This document shows positions 1-13,214 of a stretch of DNA of 64,000 nucleotides, one piece after another (position 1 is the first letter of the stretch; each line of letters opens with the position of its first letter). Below the pieces are notes generated by a model that was given only the letters and a program-made list of their open reading frames with translations, ran no database searches and had not been told where the DNA came from. The stretch lies in NCBI GenBank assembly GCA_029532625.1, contig JARFXM010000003.1:3348001-3412000 (forward strand). The letters are read 5' to 3'. The stretch is from Lomentospora prolificans. Lineage: Eukaryota; Ascomycota; Sordariomycetes; Microascales; Microascaceae. The position numbers were made by a program, and so were the translations under genes.

Positions 1-973
1 GCAAGGCCGCAGTCACAGGTGGTTAGGCTGGAGAGTTTCTTGCCTGGAATGCAGAAGTGACGGATCCGTTCATTTGATCAATATGGATCAATGACGGCCG
101 ACCCTCAAGTCTGACCACACCTGCCCCGCCGCGGATTAGCGATAAGATCGACCACGCACACACTTTCACACTTTCCCCTCACCAAACTTCATCGAACACC
201 GCACCAATAGCTTTGCACTGCACGAGTTTAGCCAGGGATTTTCCAGGATGGGTTTCGGACCACACAGCGAGGACCTGGTGTGACGCTCATCCATGTTCGC
301 TCAACAACAATAAACCAAGGCTCTACCTCCCCAAGGGTTCGCGATAGAGCTCCCACAACAAAACGCCGCTCTTAACTTTCATGTTTTGGTTTATTTCCTA
401 TCTACTATTTTAGGCCTTTTGAGGGTGGGGTGGACTTAAATCCGCTAAGAAATAAAATACTCTGCGTCGGCACGTCCTTCGACATGAACTTTTTAGTCTT
501 GATAAGAAAACCATCCTTCGCTCGGCCATATCTTTCAGCCGTAGTCGACTCTCCATTCGACGAAATCGTTAGAATGGAGTCGAGTACTTCCCTCCAACAC
601 ACCCCATCCCTATATACATACATCCGAAAATCAGAGAAAAAAGTATAAAAAAAAAATAAATGGTCAAAGAACGCCAGGTATTTGCGGCCCTCGCCATCCC
701 TTCCACACAACCAGGCCAGCTGAACAAATGATACACAATGGGTGGAAAGCATACACCCATAAAAGCGAGGAAATAACCAAAGGGCTTCTCGTCATATCGC
801 GAGACACAAGGGCGCCATAAGCCTCAGGTTGAGCTGGTCCTGTCGAAGATGCCAGGCTATAGAAAAGGGGGCCCACCAAAGGAGAGAAAATGTTACAAAA
901 ATAAAGGGCTGGGACCTCCTTTCTGTAAAACGGGGAAAAGAAAAAAGTTGTACAACGTTCATAATGGTTTCAT
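1..973. other. Intergenic / 3' flank of apsA
   Basis: No convincing gene. This stretch lies downstream of the stop codon of the minus-strand apsA/num1 gene and probably holds its 3' untranslated region and terminator. Short overlapping open frames on both strands around 400-880 have low-complexity, Phe-rich or random composition and resemble no family I know. An A-rich run lies at about 648-660. Confidence 0.5.
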
Positions 974-3900
974 TCAGAATCCTTTGAACGGATCGTCTCG
1001 GGAGAAAAAGTCTTCCTCTCCGTTTCTGCTCCAGTCATCCGTGGCACGTGTGCCGCGAGAGTTGTAGCTGTCACGGTTTCGGTTGCGGCTATTACGCCGC
1101 CTGAGCTCCTTGCTTCTTCGCCTAGCAAAGTTTTGATATTCGTCTAACTCGTCAGGGTGGCCATCTAACCTCGGGAAGGCGAGAGGGCTGATGAATGCCT
1201 CCATGCGCACGGTCCCGATGGCGTCGAAGAAGTTGCTAGGGCGCGAAGATGCTTCAGAAGTCCGTCCGGACGCTGTATTACCCATTGCCCACGTTCCCGT
1301 GCTCGAAGCCTGGGATTGGTAGATGTCAGACGAGCCAGCAGTACCGATGCTAGCTCCGGCTACGCTATTTGTAGCTGTGTGCTGGTATGATCCATTCCCC
1401 ACGGGACCGGAAAACCCGCGGAAGGATAGGGGTGGAGGGACGTGGCCTCCGGTATTGCTTCTTTTGCGGCCGTGAACCATAACGTTGTTGGCACGTTCTT
1501 GGAGGCCCCTTTCTTGGAAATTCCTTTCGTGGAATCTGGGGATATAGGGGGGCTCCGCTGCCTCGCGAGATCCGTCCCGCTGGTGGCTGTTAGGAAGTGG
1601 TGGGAAAGTGTCTGGATTCCGGTAGGTGGATATATCACCTATGGTAGACGGCGGGGGCTCGTCGGGGATACTCGGTACACTAGGTATGCTTGGGGGACCG
1701 GCTCTTCCAAATGCGCCTTTACTCTTAGTTAGCCGGATCGAGTCGCGGATTCCTGGCCGCCTTGGTTTGGCTTGCGGCATTTCGAAATCCGGTACGGCCT
1801 TGGGCGGCTGAATAGCTAGTATCTCTGGAATTGCCTGAGAGGAATGAGCCAGGAAGGACAACGCCGTCAACCAGACGTAGTGCCGTTCAGCCGAAACTGC
1901 TGTGAATTTGAGTGCTCGTTGAGGGGTAAGAATGAGGATAGATCGGTTGAATACATTGGGGTGACCCTTGGGGCTAGGGTTATCGTCCTTGACATCGAGA
2001 ACGGATTGAATGGTAACTGCCAATCGTTACCAGAGGTTAGCTATGCTACCAACTCCAGACTCCAGGATAAGGGGATTCGAGGAGAAGAAACTTACACTTG
2101 CGGCCCTGCTTGCCCATAAGTGTGCTATTGCTCGAGGGCTGCTTGCTACTCCAAAGGATGGCGCGTTCATACGGCGCGAGCCACACCCAGCGCTTATGCC
2201 TGTCGTTGCTATTCTCATCCCTGTTGCCGGCTTCTGGCACACCAAACGACTTTCGTCTACGCACATACTTGAACATCCATTCACCAACCATCGTTTGGGC
2301 AATAGCATCAACGACGCCGGTGCTCTGGGACGTAATGTTGGTGGATCCAACGTCGTTATAGCTGGTGCTTGTAACTGCCGTGTTGGTGGACGGCTGGGAA
2401 CTATGCATCCTATACTTCACACTACTACCCGCTCTATTTCGAGGCGTGGTGATGTCATTGAAGGGAAGGGGTGGCAAGCTTGGGCTCTCAGGAGGCTCCA
2501 TGGGCTCTGGGAACAGAGGGGGTGATCTACTACCGTGTCTCCTATACCTAGGCTTGACTGGGATCGCTGCAGCGGAGCGAACCTTTCGGATGCTGTTGGC
2601 TCGGTAATGGCTTCGACTGCTACCTCGCCGATGCCAGCTGCCACTGGAACGAGTAGGGCTCCGCGTGCCATCGCTAGGCGCACTAGCACTAATAGGCGGG
2701 CGTCGAGAGCTAGCACGAGTAGGGATGGGGAACGGCGGATCACGAGCATCCGTGAAGCTCGGGCTTCTAGCACGACCCTGATGTGTAGCAATTCCGCTTT
2801 GAATCATGGCAGCCTTGCGCATGACATTGACTTTGGCAGTTCCGATCACGGCAGTCTTTTCGTACGAGCGGAGAGACCGCTTCAAAGAAGGTCGCCTGGT
2901 TAATGGCTCACGGCCCTCGGGCAAATTGAAGCTACTGTAAACCTCGGTGCCACCCAGAGGTCGCATCGAGCTCCTACTCGAATTTCTTCGCGACATTACC
3001 TGCTCGGGAGACATGGAGCTCCATGTTGACGATGAATGTCGCTTCGAGGTCTTAGGACCAGGCGCAGTAGCACCCTTGGGCCTAGGAGCGGACAGGGCGG
3101 TTCTGAACTCAGAATCGCTAGCATCAGCGTCAGCGAATTCATCTGCTTCATCTGAGCTACCACCGTCAAAGCCCGCGAAGAGACTACTAATCCGGTGAGG
3201 CCGTTTAACTGGCGCCTTTTGGCTCGACAACGGCCCATCATCATTATTTCCAGGATAAGCATCGTGCGTCTCCTCTTGGCTGACTGGAATCGCCGGAGGA
3301 GGCGAAGAGGGCATATCGGGCACGCTTGTCCTGTTCAAGAGGCGACGGGGATTCCGAGGCGGCAGATTCCCCGGAACAGGTGTGAATTGTCGACCGTCAT
3401 CTACCGGACTAGATGGCGTCGGGGGCCGCGAGGTAATAGCCGAAGGGCGAAGGTGTTCAGGAAGTTGGGCAAGGCGACGATCAATCCGAATTTCCTCAGT
3501 TTGCACTGAAGCTGTGGCCACCTCAATCGTCTTTGTCAGGTTCACCTGACAACCGAAATCCTTGAAGTACTGCGGCAAACGAGGCTCCCGCGGAGTGGTA
3601 GGACGGCTGGTCGGGGGCACTATGCTAATACTAGGGATAGCCATCTGTGGGACGGGGAAGGTCTCGGGGCGCGGAAGGGCTGGTGGGTCTGTCTGCGTAG
3701 AAGACGAAACCATAGGAGGCAGAGGCGGTTGCGTGACTTGTGGGGGTGGTGTCATTGACCGCAACGGCGACTTCGGAGTCTTGGGAGGGCTCAATGGCTC
3801 TTCGACTGTCTGAGAACCGGCGGACACCATCTGGTGAAGGTGGCTCTTCATTGGATCAATGCTCAAAGGACGGCCGTAATGTACACGCTTCCTCCTTTGG

Positions 3901-5195
3901 TTTGCCTCAATTTCATTGTCGGCGCGAGGGGAGCCGCGAGACCCAGGACTGTCCAGATCGTACACCTTCTCGACAAGAGCGATAGGCTCCGGGGTGCAAG
4001 GCTTCGATGGTTGCAGTTTAGGAGAAGGCGGGGGAGAGTATTGGACACCAGAGTCAACATATGCAGGCTTGGGGGGCTCAGGTTGGGCCGCTTCGTCGTC
4101 CTCGCCAATACCATCTTCCAATATCTCTAAAACGGATTGGTTGACAAAGAGCCTTCCACGGGCAACACTACCCGCGCGCCTCAAGCTCTCCATGCTCTGG
4201 TTGCGTCTGTGCATACGTGACACAACGCTATCCCTGCTCATGTTTCGAACATGACGATGGTTTGAAAGCACGCTTTCGCGGCCATCATTGTCCGTCTGCC
4301 AGTCGTCCTCGCCGTCAAAATTGAGCTCGTCTGCCAGGGAGTGGCCATTTAACTTAGCAGCATTGGGTCCGCTTAGAACCGAGAAGCGGATACTGTTGGT
4401 CATGCTCATGGTTCTAACGCTTGCGGCATCATTGTCCCTGCCCACCTCCTCAGTCTCGCTCTCAATGACTCCATTGTGCGTGCCGTTGATATGAGCAGCT
4501 TGGTAGGCGGCGACCTCATCAAGGACAACTTTGAGGCGACTTTCCGCAACATGGACGCGCCGTTCGTACTTGCGTTTTTCTTCCTCCCAAGCATCCTTCT
4601 CCTTCGCCCATTGGTCGTGAACTCGCTCGGAATCCTCCTCCTGGGCACGCAATTTCTTCTGTATCACATCAAGTCTCTTCTTTGTTTCGGTTACGGAATC
4701 AACCGCCTCGTCACGCTCACGTGCCAACTCTCCAAGAGCCGACGAGGTTCCACCTTCAAGAAGGGCAAGTTGGCGTTTGAGCGACCGGGCCTCCTTGGAA
4801 GTGTTTATTAGATTGGTTTGGAGAGTTTCTTGCTCTTCGCGTGTCGCTTGAAGAGATGTCTCCAGATTCTCGATAAACTTGATCTTTTCCTCCTGATCCC
4901 TCCGCAGGGACAGGATTTCGGCAACCAAGCTGGCATGGAGAGTCGGCGTAAAACGGCGGGGATCAAGGATGCTAATGGTCTCGTCGGTCGAGATGTCTTT
5001 TGATGAGCGCTTATCGATACGCTCACTCGACGGAATCGGCGGAGGGGACGAACTTTGGGCTGGAGGTGTCGCCGATCTTCGCGACTTCCTAGAACTCCGT
5101 CGCGAGGGAGTCTTATACGGGGTATCTTGTGGAGTTGGGAGGGAAGCGGCAGCAGTCGGACCGCTATACTCGTCTTCCGTTTCCCACACAGCCAT
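974..5195 (-). CDS. apsA: ApsA/Num1-type cortical nuclear-migration protein with PH domain
   Basis: Cortical anchor for dynein and microtubule-dependent nuclear positioning, attached to the plasma membrane through a C-terminal PH domain (known for Aspergillus ApsA and yeast Num1). Two exons, 5195-2096 and 2016-974, flank a 79-nt intron (GTAAGT donor, GGCAG acceptor, CTAAC branch site). Joined they give 1381 codons, 1380 residues. The N-terminus (about 1-75) is a Ser/Pro-rich, probably disordered region. A coiled coil follows at about 85-235, opening with the family block DPRRFTPTLHASLVAEILSL. A long disordered Ser/Pro/Arg-rich middle contains repeated short SGVQYSPP / SAGSQTV / SSSTQTD / GCQVNLT-like motifs. 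The PH domain (about 970-1085) starts GEWMFKYVRR and runs across the intron (KFTIQSVLDV at the junction). The tail after about 1100 is low-complexity. The start is the first ATG of a long open frame. Family membership is secure; the symbol follows Aspergillus usage (num1 in yeast). Confidence 0.93.
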
Positions 5196-8100
5196 GTTAA
5201 AGTTTGTACAACCAAACGTGACTTAACGGCAGGCGATGGGCGTTTGCCGTATTTAAAACCACACCAGACCCTACATCAAATAATCTAGATGTGGTTGCGC
5301 TTGGATCACCAACTGGTGTGGTGGGATTTTGGAAACAGGAAAAAGCCGCTGATCAGTGGACTCCGAATCTCTCAAGAGTAATTAACCCCTGCCAGCCAGT
5401 GACTAACAGCGTAAATGAAACAGTTCAGCAACCCAGGCAGGTTCAAGTCGTTAGAATTTGATGCAAAGCCACTATAAGGGAAGCACTTCTAGTGCCCACT
5501 CATGTCAGTATCGCGCCCCGCTGTATTCAGGAGGGGAGAGGAAGTGGTAGACCCGGGTCATGGCGGGTTTTTTCTACCTACCCATCGGAAAGCAATAATC
5601 AATTGAAAGCAAGAGAATATTCAACGATTTCAGGAGTTGCCGACCGTCCTGCATTACACATGAGTATTAGCATGAACTAAACTGGGACCCTGCTCTTATT
5701 AGACGGCTGAAGGTAATTTTGGGAGGCCTGGAAGAATCCCTCCCAAGGGTTATTCCGGCCTGGCCCTCGGTGGGCTTCCAGAATAATCTCATAGGATACC
5801 CCGACCCAGGTTTCAGCAGCGGATTTTCCCCGATTTCACAGCAATCTTTCCATTGGAACCCAAAAAGGGGCAGTGGTTGGTGAAAATCGGGGCGATCTAT
5901 ATGCAGCACTGAGACCTACCTAAAGTAGTGGCGGAAAAGATGCAAGCTCTGCGCTGCACAGGTGATGGCCACTTTCTCAGCCCATGAAAATGGTGCTCCT
6001 TAGTCAAGAATGTCCAGAAGAGTTGTAGATCGCTGCGGGTCGTATCAATGGAGCGGAAAAGTCGGGCGGGCGGAGGCGGTCGTCGAGATGAACGAGGTAA
6101 TCAGTCGGAGGATTTCACGAACTCGCTCGGATCGTTGTAAAGAAACTGATTCCTTCTGGAAGGGCACCTGTCAGCTTCCATCTCCTGCCAGATGAGGTCG
6201 CATGCCGCGAGAGTAGCCGACGGAGAAATTTCGACGTCTTCAAATGTCTTGGAGGTGGTGGCTCGACACGGCAAATCAGACTCACCGCCCCAGGCTGGGA
6301 AGAATTCTGCGGTCCTCTGTCTCGGCAGGGTCCTGATATATACGAAGGGGGTCGTGAATAGCTGGCAAGGGAAAAAAAAACAAAGAAAGAAAGAAAGGCT
6401 GTGTCAGATCGAATAGGAATGCGCTGGCGTTGAAGAAAAGCAAAGGCTCGACGGAGATTGTTGCAAGCTTCGGCGCCACGAACTAACTAATGGCATGTAA
6501 GAGACTGACAACCCAGTGCTCGAGGAGTGGTTGGAAAAAAGACGCCAGACGTGGGAGGCGGAAAAGAGTATCCACAATCGCACCTCTCGTTGCTGAGCAA
6601 GCAGGAGAGCAAACCAACTCATTCGATCGAAACAAGCTGGGCCCTGCCCATGGCGATGGCGGCAGCCCGAACAGAGCAGAGAGGGGGGAAAGCAAGCAGA
6701 ACACGTAGGATGCAGGTTGTCTTACCTCAGATCAATCCAGCAAAGAGTCATAATTCACCGAGCTCCTGCATCAATGAACATCACCAGATCAAGCTGATGG
6801 TTGAACAAGAAGAGAAGGGGAAACGAACGAAACACGCGCCTCGTGGAGGGAAAAGACAACGGGACCAGGGGTGAGGCGAGCTCGTGTGTATAAGAGAGTA
6901 GGCGCAGATCACCACCGCGTCAAAGGAGAAGAAGCATAAGTCGAGAACGCAAGTACTCCGTACCTATGCGAAAGAGACGAGGATACTGGACAGGACCTGA
7001 ACAGACAAATAGTCTGGAGTGCGCTAGCCTGGGTCGACCTTACATTCAAGCACAAGGCACAAGGTGACCAGAGCCCCTGTGCAGCAAGCATACCCTTTGA
7101 TTAGTGGCAAGGCCAGGGTTGGATCCAGCGTCGGAGGCAAAGGAACTAATAGGACCAGGACAAAAACGAGAAGTTGGGACAAGCGCAGTTTATGTGACAA
7201 GCGCCCACCGAGACTTCCAAGGAATAGCTACACGGAGACCTTATTGACGCCTATTCCACTCTGACTGGGGAAAGGGGCTTGTTGCACATTCTCCAACGCC
7301 CCTAAGAATTTGCAGCAAGAGTCTATCTCGGGCTGCAGAAGAAAAGAAGTAGGCTGGCTGGGAGAAGCATATGCAGGTGCTCATACTTCGGATCCTGGAC
7401 TATTCCCCGTCAAGTGCTTCATTCTCCAGTGCTAAAATGACGGGGTTTCAAAATGACAAAGGTATTGGGGAAAGAATATAACCTATGCAGGTTGTAATCT
7501 AGCTAATGCTACCCCATCTTCGTTGTAATAGCGCACAGTCGCAGTTGTCACCAACTGGAGTCTGCTAATCTCGCACACCACTCTCTCCAGCTTCTTTTGT
7601 GCCTTCTGGCTATGTGGTTCGCTTAGCTGCCCTGCTCAACCCGTGCATCTAATTACAAGTATAAGGCCCTCTGGTCCGGGCCTTGGACCCCCATCGTCCA
7701 CCGCTAAGCCAATTTCGGCTCATGACAAGATGGCCAAGAGGGAAATGGAAGGGTTACAGGCAGCGGGTCTATGCCCGAAAAAGAGCCTGTACCCCTGTAA
7801 GTGTACCATCCTGTAAGTGTACCGTCATGTACCTTCATACTCCGTAATCGTCTCGACCCTCGTGTTGAAGCCAATCTATCCGTACAGGCTAGTAGTATTT
7901 GGCAAATGTTCATCTGGTGGGACCACATCATTCCGAGGTACTGGGTCTCTTTTCTTGGGTACATCTACGTATTGGCTGACGAGTTTCTTGCCCTGATCCC
8001 CTTGCGGCTGTCAAGCATGCTCTCATGTACAAGTATCTCGTACATCGTTCCGCACAGACCGAAACTACCGAGGGCTTCGATGAGTTCTGGAGCAAAGGAG

Positions 8101-11100
8101 TGGGCGGTTGTGGCATTTCCAGAGATGGCGGAAAAGGAAGAGAGAGGAAGTAAAAGAAGGAGAAAAAAATTATCAAAAAAGAAGTCCAATGGCTTTCATC
8201 TCTCGGAGTGAGACCTCGTCCATTTCCTCCCGCTCACGTAACGGGAGCAATGCCGGTACGTCGATCCATGATCCTAACCATGCAACCGCCAGCCAGGTGC
8301 TCGATGAGACAGAACGACCATTCCGCGCCTCCCCCAGTAATATCCACCACCGCATACTCCAGTCGGATGCGTGAAAGGTCGCAATGCGGGCAAGTCAATT
8401 TCAACAGAGCCGCAAGTGCTCATCGATGAGACAATCGGTGTGTTTGTCGTTGAGACAAGCGCACGCTTAGAAAAAGTGGTTCCATCCCAGAACGCCGGGA
8501 AGTGGCAATTGACTCTCGAAGTGTATTATAGCTGGCCTGGAACACCTAAAATTCCCGGCTCGTAAGGGCGCAGATGGCTGGCCAAATCCAAGAAAATCTT
8601 TACACTGGCATTGGCCTCGACCAAGTAGTCGTGCGGTACAGCCGACTGCTCTGTACACTCGGGTACGTCTACTTTAGAGACAAATCACTGCTGGCGAGCG
8701 CGATTTTGGGGCAGTATGGAGGGGTTCAAGTCGCCTCAATCCCGCCCTTGAAATTTCCGGCTCTCGGGTAGTGCAGAAACGCGTTAAGGCGCCAACCTCG
8801 GCCAAGAGATCTCGATGTGCACGAGATGCTGCTCATTATGATGCCACGAGATACAGCAGCTCAGTCGGCTTGTTCACAGCGCGCGACAACGCTGGCGCTT
8901 CTCTCTTTCAAAGAGGGGTTCCGCAGCAAGCTGCCACAGCCTTAAAGGAGTGGCACGCGTTGAGAACCCCATCAGCTCCAAGTCCCATCGTAGCCAGCGA
9001 TTTTTCCCACCTACCCCCTATAGGTAGCCTCTCGTGCAAATCCTGGTCTAGCTATAACCATGGTTGAACACGCAAGAGATTTCGCCTTCCTCTTCGGTTT
9101 GATTATGCGCACTAAATTACCTATACCAGTATTACGAAGTACAAACCACGAAGTCCCAAGGGGATACCTGACCATGAAACGACAGGGCCTGCAACCGTCA
9201 GCTCGGGTCAGGCTCGCTCCAAGAGGGTTAGGCGACGCTCAGACAAGGATTGATAAGACCTTCCCACTCGATCCTTCAGTAAGTACACCACTTCAAATAA
9301 AAGGCAAGCAGATTCGCCAAGGGCACACTCCGTTGCTTCGTGGCGGCGTTCCTGAGAAAAGCTCTCTTGATTACGAAATCCTTCTTTTTGCAAGTTTAGC
9401 CCTTCACTTAACGATCCGGCCCTGTCCCAGAGCGCCACCGACAAGACCTACTAGTGTACTCATGGTCCCGATGATAGCAGGCTAGGTGTGTCAAAGTGGG
9501 ATCAAAAGTGGGCAGGACGCGACGCCGAACCTGAGTGGTTAACCCAAAGAGGCCCGTAATTTCACCTTCAGAATCATGAGGAAGAACACTGCAGCTTCAT
9601 CATCAAGGTTGCTTCCAAATGCTTGTTTCCGCACTGTCTGCTGTCAGGTGCGAGCACCATCTCAGCCTTCAACCGTGCAGCCCCGGCTCCTGTCCATGTT
9701 CGTCGACTTTGAAGGGCAGCTTGCACTCGTGTCTAGCCAGTTGAAGCATTACTCTACACGACCCGGGAAGTAAGAGGGAAATAGATAATGCTTCAATAGT
9801 GTACTTCGTACTGTGGTATCCATATTCAGTTGGTTCCCATGCATCATCCGAAAGACCAACTCTCCAAAACGGGCTTCCTACAAACGGGCTTCCACCGGAA
9901 CTGACCGCGTTTTTCACTGTGCTCGAAATCAAAATGCTTTCTTCACCATATCTCCCGCCGGGGGGGGGGAGGGCTCAATGTCATGTCATCTCCGAAGGCG
10001 CTGATCCCTAAAAGAGCACGAGCCTCCCATTCAGAGGATGAATCCCAGAACCCAGGGTCAAGGCCAAAAGCATATGGAGATCTTCGCACCGCCCTCGATA
10101 AATCCACTCAAAATGGGTACCCAGGACAAGGGCTTCGCCCCAAGGTGTTCCGTTAGTTTGGTTCTGTGCGCAAGAAGTGCACCCACCTATATTACTCCGT
10201 ATCCAGGAGGAATTGCCCTTGCCGTTCCACGGGGCCCGTTTTACTTGTGCAATCTCACCACGAGCTAACATAACTTTCCCGATGTTTCTGTCTCCTAATA
10301 CTTGTACGCTGGGTGGCTTTTGTGGCATGGAGAAACCTTCTCCGTAACACGGAAATACTGCTCTTCTACTGTGTAGGACCCAATCAGTTAGTCCAACCGC
10401 TGGAGAGATGATGGGGTAATTATGAGGGACATTCCTGTCGTAATCTTGCCTCGTCACATCACACAGCCTGTCACACACTTGAGATAACCCTTTCTTTGGC
10501 CCCTATTTCGTAACATGGATTTGGCATCCTTGTCCATCACTATTCAGTGCCCATCAGGAGGGGAATGTTCCCAACGGTGCTCGCGAGTTTTGGGGCGGTG
10601 GATGAGGGATAAAATGACCTGTTGCTTGGGGGTTCTACCGAGCAAATCGGGACCTTTTCCATCCAGCCAGCGATGCAAAGTCGGGGGTGTGGAATGGGTT
10701 CCCGATAGGGCATGGTTGGATAGTCGGCTTTGGGTGCCGGCGCCCGGTGGGAAGGATCCGTACCGCCATATTTTTGCACCTAGGATTCGCGACCCCTATT
10801 TTCTCGTCTTCGAGGAGGTACACAGTTTCCAGGCACTCGCCAGCCAGATTATGGGCGACGGCGCTGATCCATCACTTTCACGCACTCTTCTTGAGTTCCC
10901 CGGACCGCACGGAGGAGGCCAACTCAAGGCGTCACCACAAGTGCAGTCCAGACGAAGAAACATTGCCATCATTTCCATCTAATTGTGGGGGTAATCAAGC
11001 TTGGCTAAACAAGGTGGTCATTGAGAAGCAAGCTGGGCGCCTCACAAATCCTCCTTCACAGCCTAGCTAGCCCCATGTCTCAGCCAGCGCAGTCCTTGGC

Positions 11101-13214
11101 AAATTGGTGAGCCCTCTGAATCAATTCCTGGCCGTTGACGCCTGGGCCACAAATCGTGCGATGAGCACCTTCATCCGTCTCCGTCGGATGACTGGCTGCT
11201 ATCCGTAATAGGGCACGTCAAACCTCGAGATGGAGGGCCACTAAATCCTAAACCTGCCCGGGCTCCATGCGGCCCGTCCTTGTTGGTCTCCACCCACCAT
11301 TTCAAAGAGGGTGCTGAGGACAGTGCCGCGCCAGCCCACTACCGCCAGCGGTTATTACCCCAGTTGCGAAGCTTGCGAAGACTCTAACAAGGAGTGCGCG
11401 TAGCCTGGCAATCGACGGGCGGCAGAGGGACAAGGCACACTGCCCCCCAATGAACCGTAAATTGGCCCGCAAAGTCTTGCTGGACGAGCAAGGCCGTATG
11501 ATCTCAGCCGGAGTCCCCCCAACGCTGGCCACAGGACCAAGGACTCCCCTGCCAGTAGTTCGCCCATCACCCATGAGAGGTCCGGTTCGTGGCGGTCTCA
11601 CCTCTCGTACCAATTGCCCGAAATTTCGAAGGATCTTTCCGGCATTACGACACCTGGTCTTGTTTGCCATCCAGTGGCGGAGCAGGGAGCATTCACGGAT
11701 ACACGTGGGAAAGAGAGAGCGCTAACAACGACCCTCCAAACCACCAAGCTCCTCTCCTCGAGAGCATCATTGCCTGGCTGTTGTTGACTTGCTTCCTTTC
11801 CCTACTCCTCTCTCAGGTTTTGCGGTACCCTGTTCTCGATCTGCGAATCGGGCCGGCGTCACCTTGGACACCACCTCCGCCCGACACCGTCCATGGACGA
11901 AGGGTGATTTGGTGCGCATCCATACAGTCCATCTCGTCCCCTCCGCCCTTACCACGATCCTAGTAACCATAGTCGCCACAGTCCATTGTAAGTGTGATGA
12001 CAACATCGCGTAAGATAGCTTCTTTACATGAGGAAATGCACATGAAGCATCACAACCCAGACCCGAACCCCGGTCCATCGCGTCCTCTGCGAAAATACCG
12101 AGTGCGACGCGAGGATGTGATTGATAATATCTCTCCGCATTCGAAAGGATGTGGGGAGGGATGTCCTGCCGCGTCCTAAGCCAGGAAACCCTTCTCCGAT
12201 CCCGTCCACCTCAAGAGCCCTAAAGCGACCATCCTCAGTTCAGTGCTCCGAGGATTCGCGTTTCCAGATTTCGACGTCCCCTTTTTCAAGGTCCAAAGTC
12301 TGTTTAACCTACGGCTGTATTGGGGAGCCATCCGTCTAAGCGGTGCCGAGCGCCCAAGCGATCCCAGAAATCTTCCGAAAAGGTGAGCTTGTATAACGAG
12401 TAGTTTCCTGTCTCCCGTCCCGGCACTTCTAACTCTTGGCCCTTACAACGTACGATATGAGGCCACCTATCAGGCTCCCAGCTGATCGGTAAATTTTTGT
12501 TTCCTTTAATCGTTTACTCTTTCGTTTCAGCGTTCTCTTACCTTTCACGGCATTGTTGATCATCGACCATGCGATATAAGACAATTCCGGCCCCAGGATG
12601 AAGATGGCTGGGCCTATAGCACGGGTGATGCAAGCCATTATATGTCGGCATCGCACATAAATTTAGCCCGCAGGCGAGTGCTGTGATGAGCCGCGCCGAC
12701 GTCCGTTACAACCTCCCTTTTAATACTGCGCGTGTAACGACGTAAATATTTTCATTTATTATGCATCTCCGTAATTCTATCTCTGGATCACTTCGCTATA
12801 TAAATGATCGGAGGTACGTATGCTCCACGTGTGGAGCGAGGCTGGAATGGAGGCCTTTCGTCTAATACCCTGCAAGGCGGGTTTTCAAGAGCTGCTAGGA
12901 TGATTCCGTATCCTACTCGCTTTTCCGGCCCATCATCGGCAGCGAATCGTCCCATGGCGCGCGCGCCCAGAACAAACTACGAGTGAGAACTTTTGAATGC
13001 AAAGGTGCCAGATAAATTGTTCTCGTGACGGACTTTGGGAGGAGTAGACAGCCGGCAACTTGCAAGTCTGGAAGGTTGCGATAGATCAACCAGCAGGAGG
13101 CTATGAGATATGATCCTGCGAAACACCCCCGTAGCAAGGTTCGGTGCGCATCCTGACGAAACGCATTGGTGCATCCTTGAGAATATCGTGATAGCGCGAG
13201 CCTTTGCAGAGACT
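5196..13214. other. Long intergenic region (8.0 kb), no gene recognised
   Basis: Between the apsA start codon and the end of the membrane-protein gene I see only short frames on both strands with random composition. The longest are about 155 codons at 10008-10478 (minus) and 10515-10982 (plus), with no recognisable domain or paired splice sites. The part next to 5195 must hold the apsA promoter. Local features are a 14-bp direct repeat at 7794-7823 and exact copies of the TACTCCGTA motif at 6954, 7838 and 10193. Confidence 0.5.
7794..7823. repeat. Short tandem direct repeat
   Basis: CCTGTAAGTGTACC occurs at 7794-7807 and again at 7810-7823, separated by two bases. Function unknown; it lies in non-coding DNA. 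Confidence 0.6.

Noticed and set aside
10008..10982. Frames of 156 and 155 codons on opposite strands
   Set aside because: Neither shows conserved motifs or amphipathic pattern; not supportable as genes.
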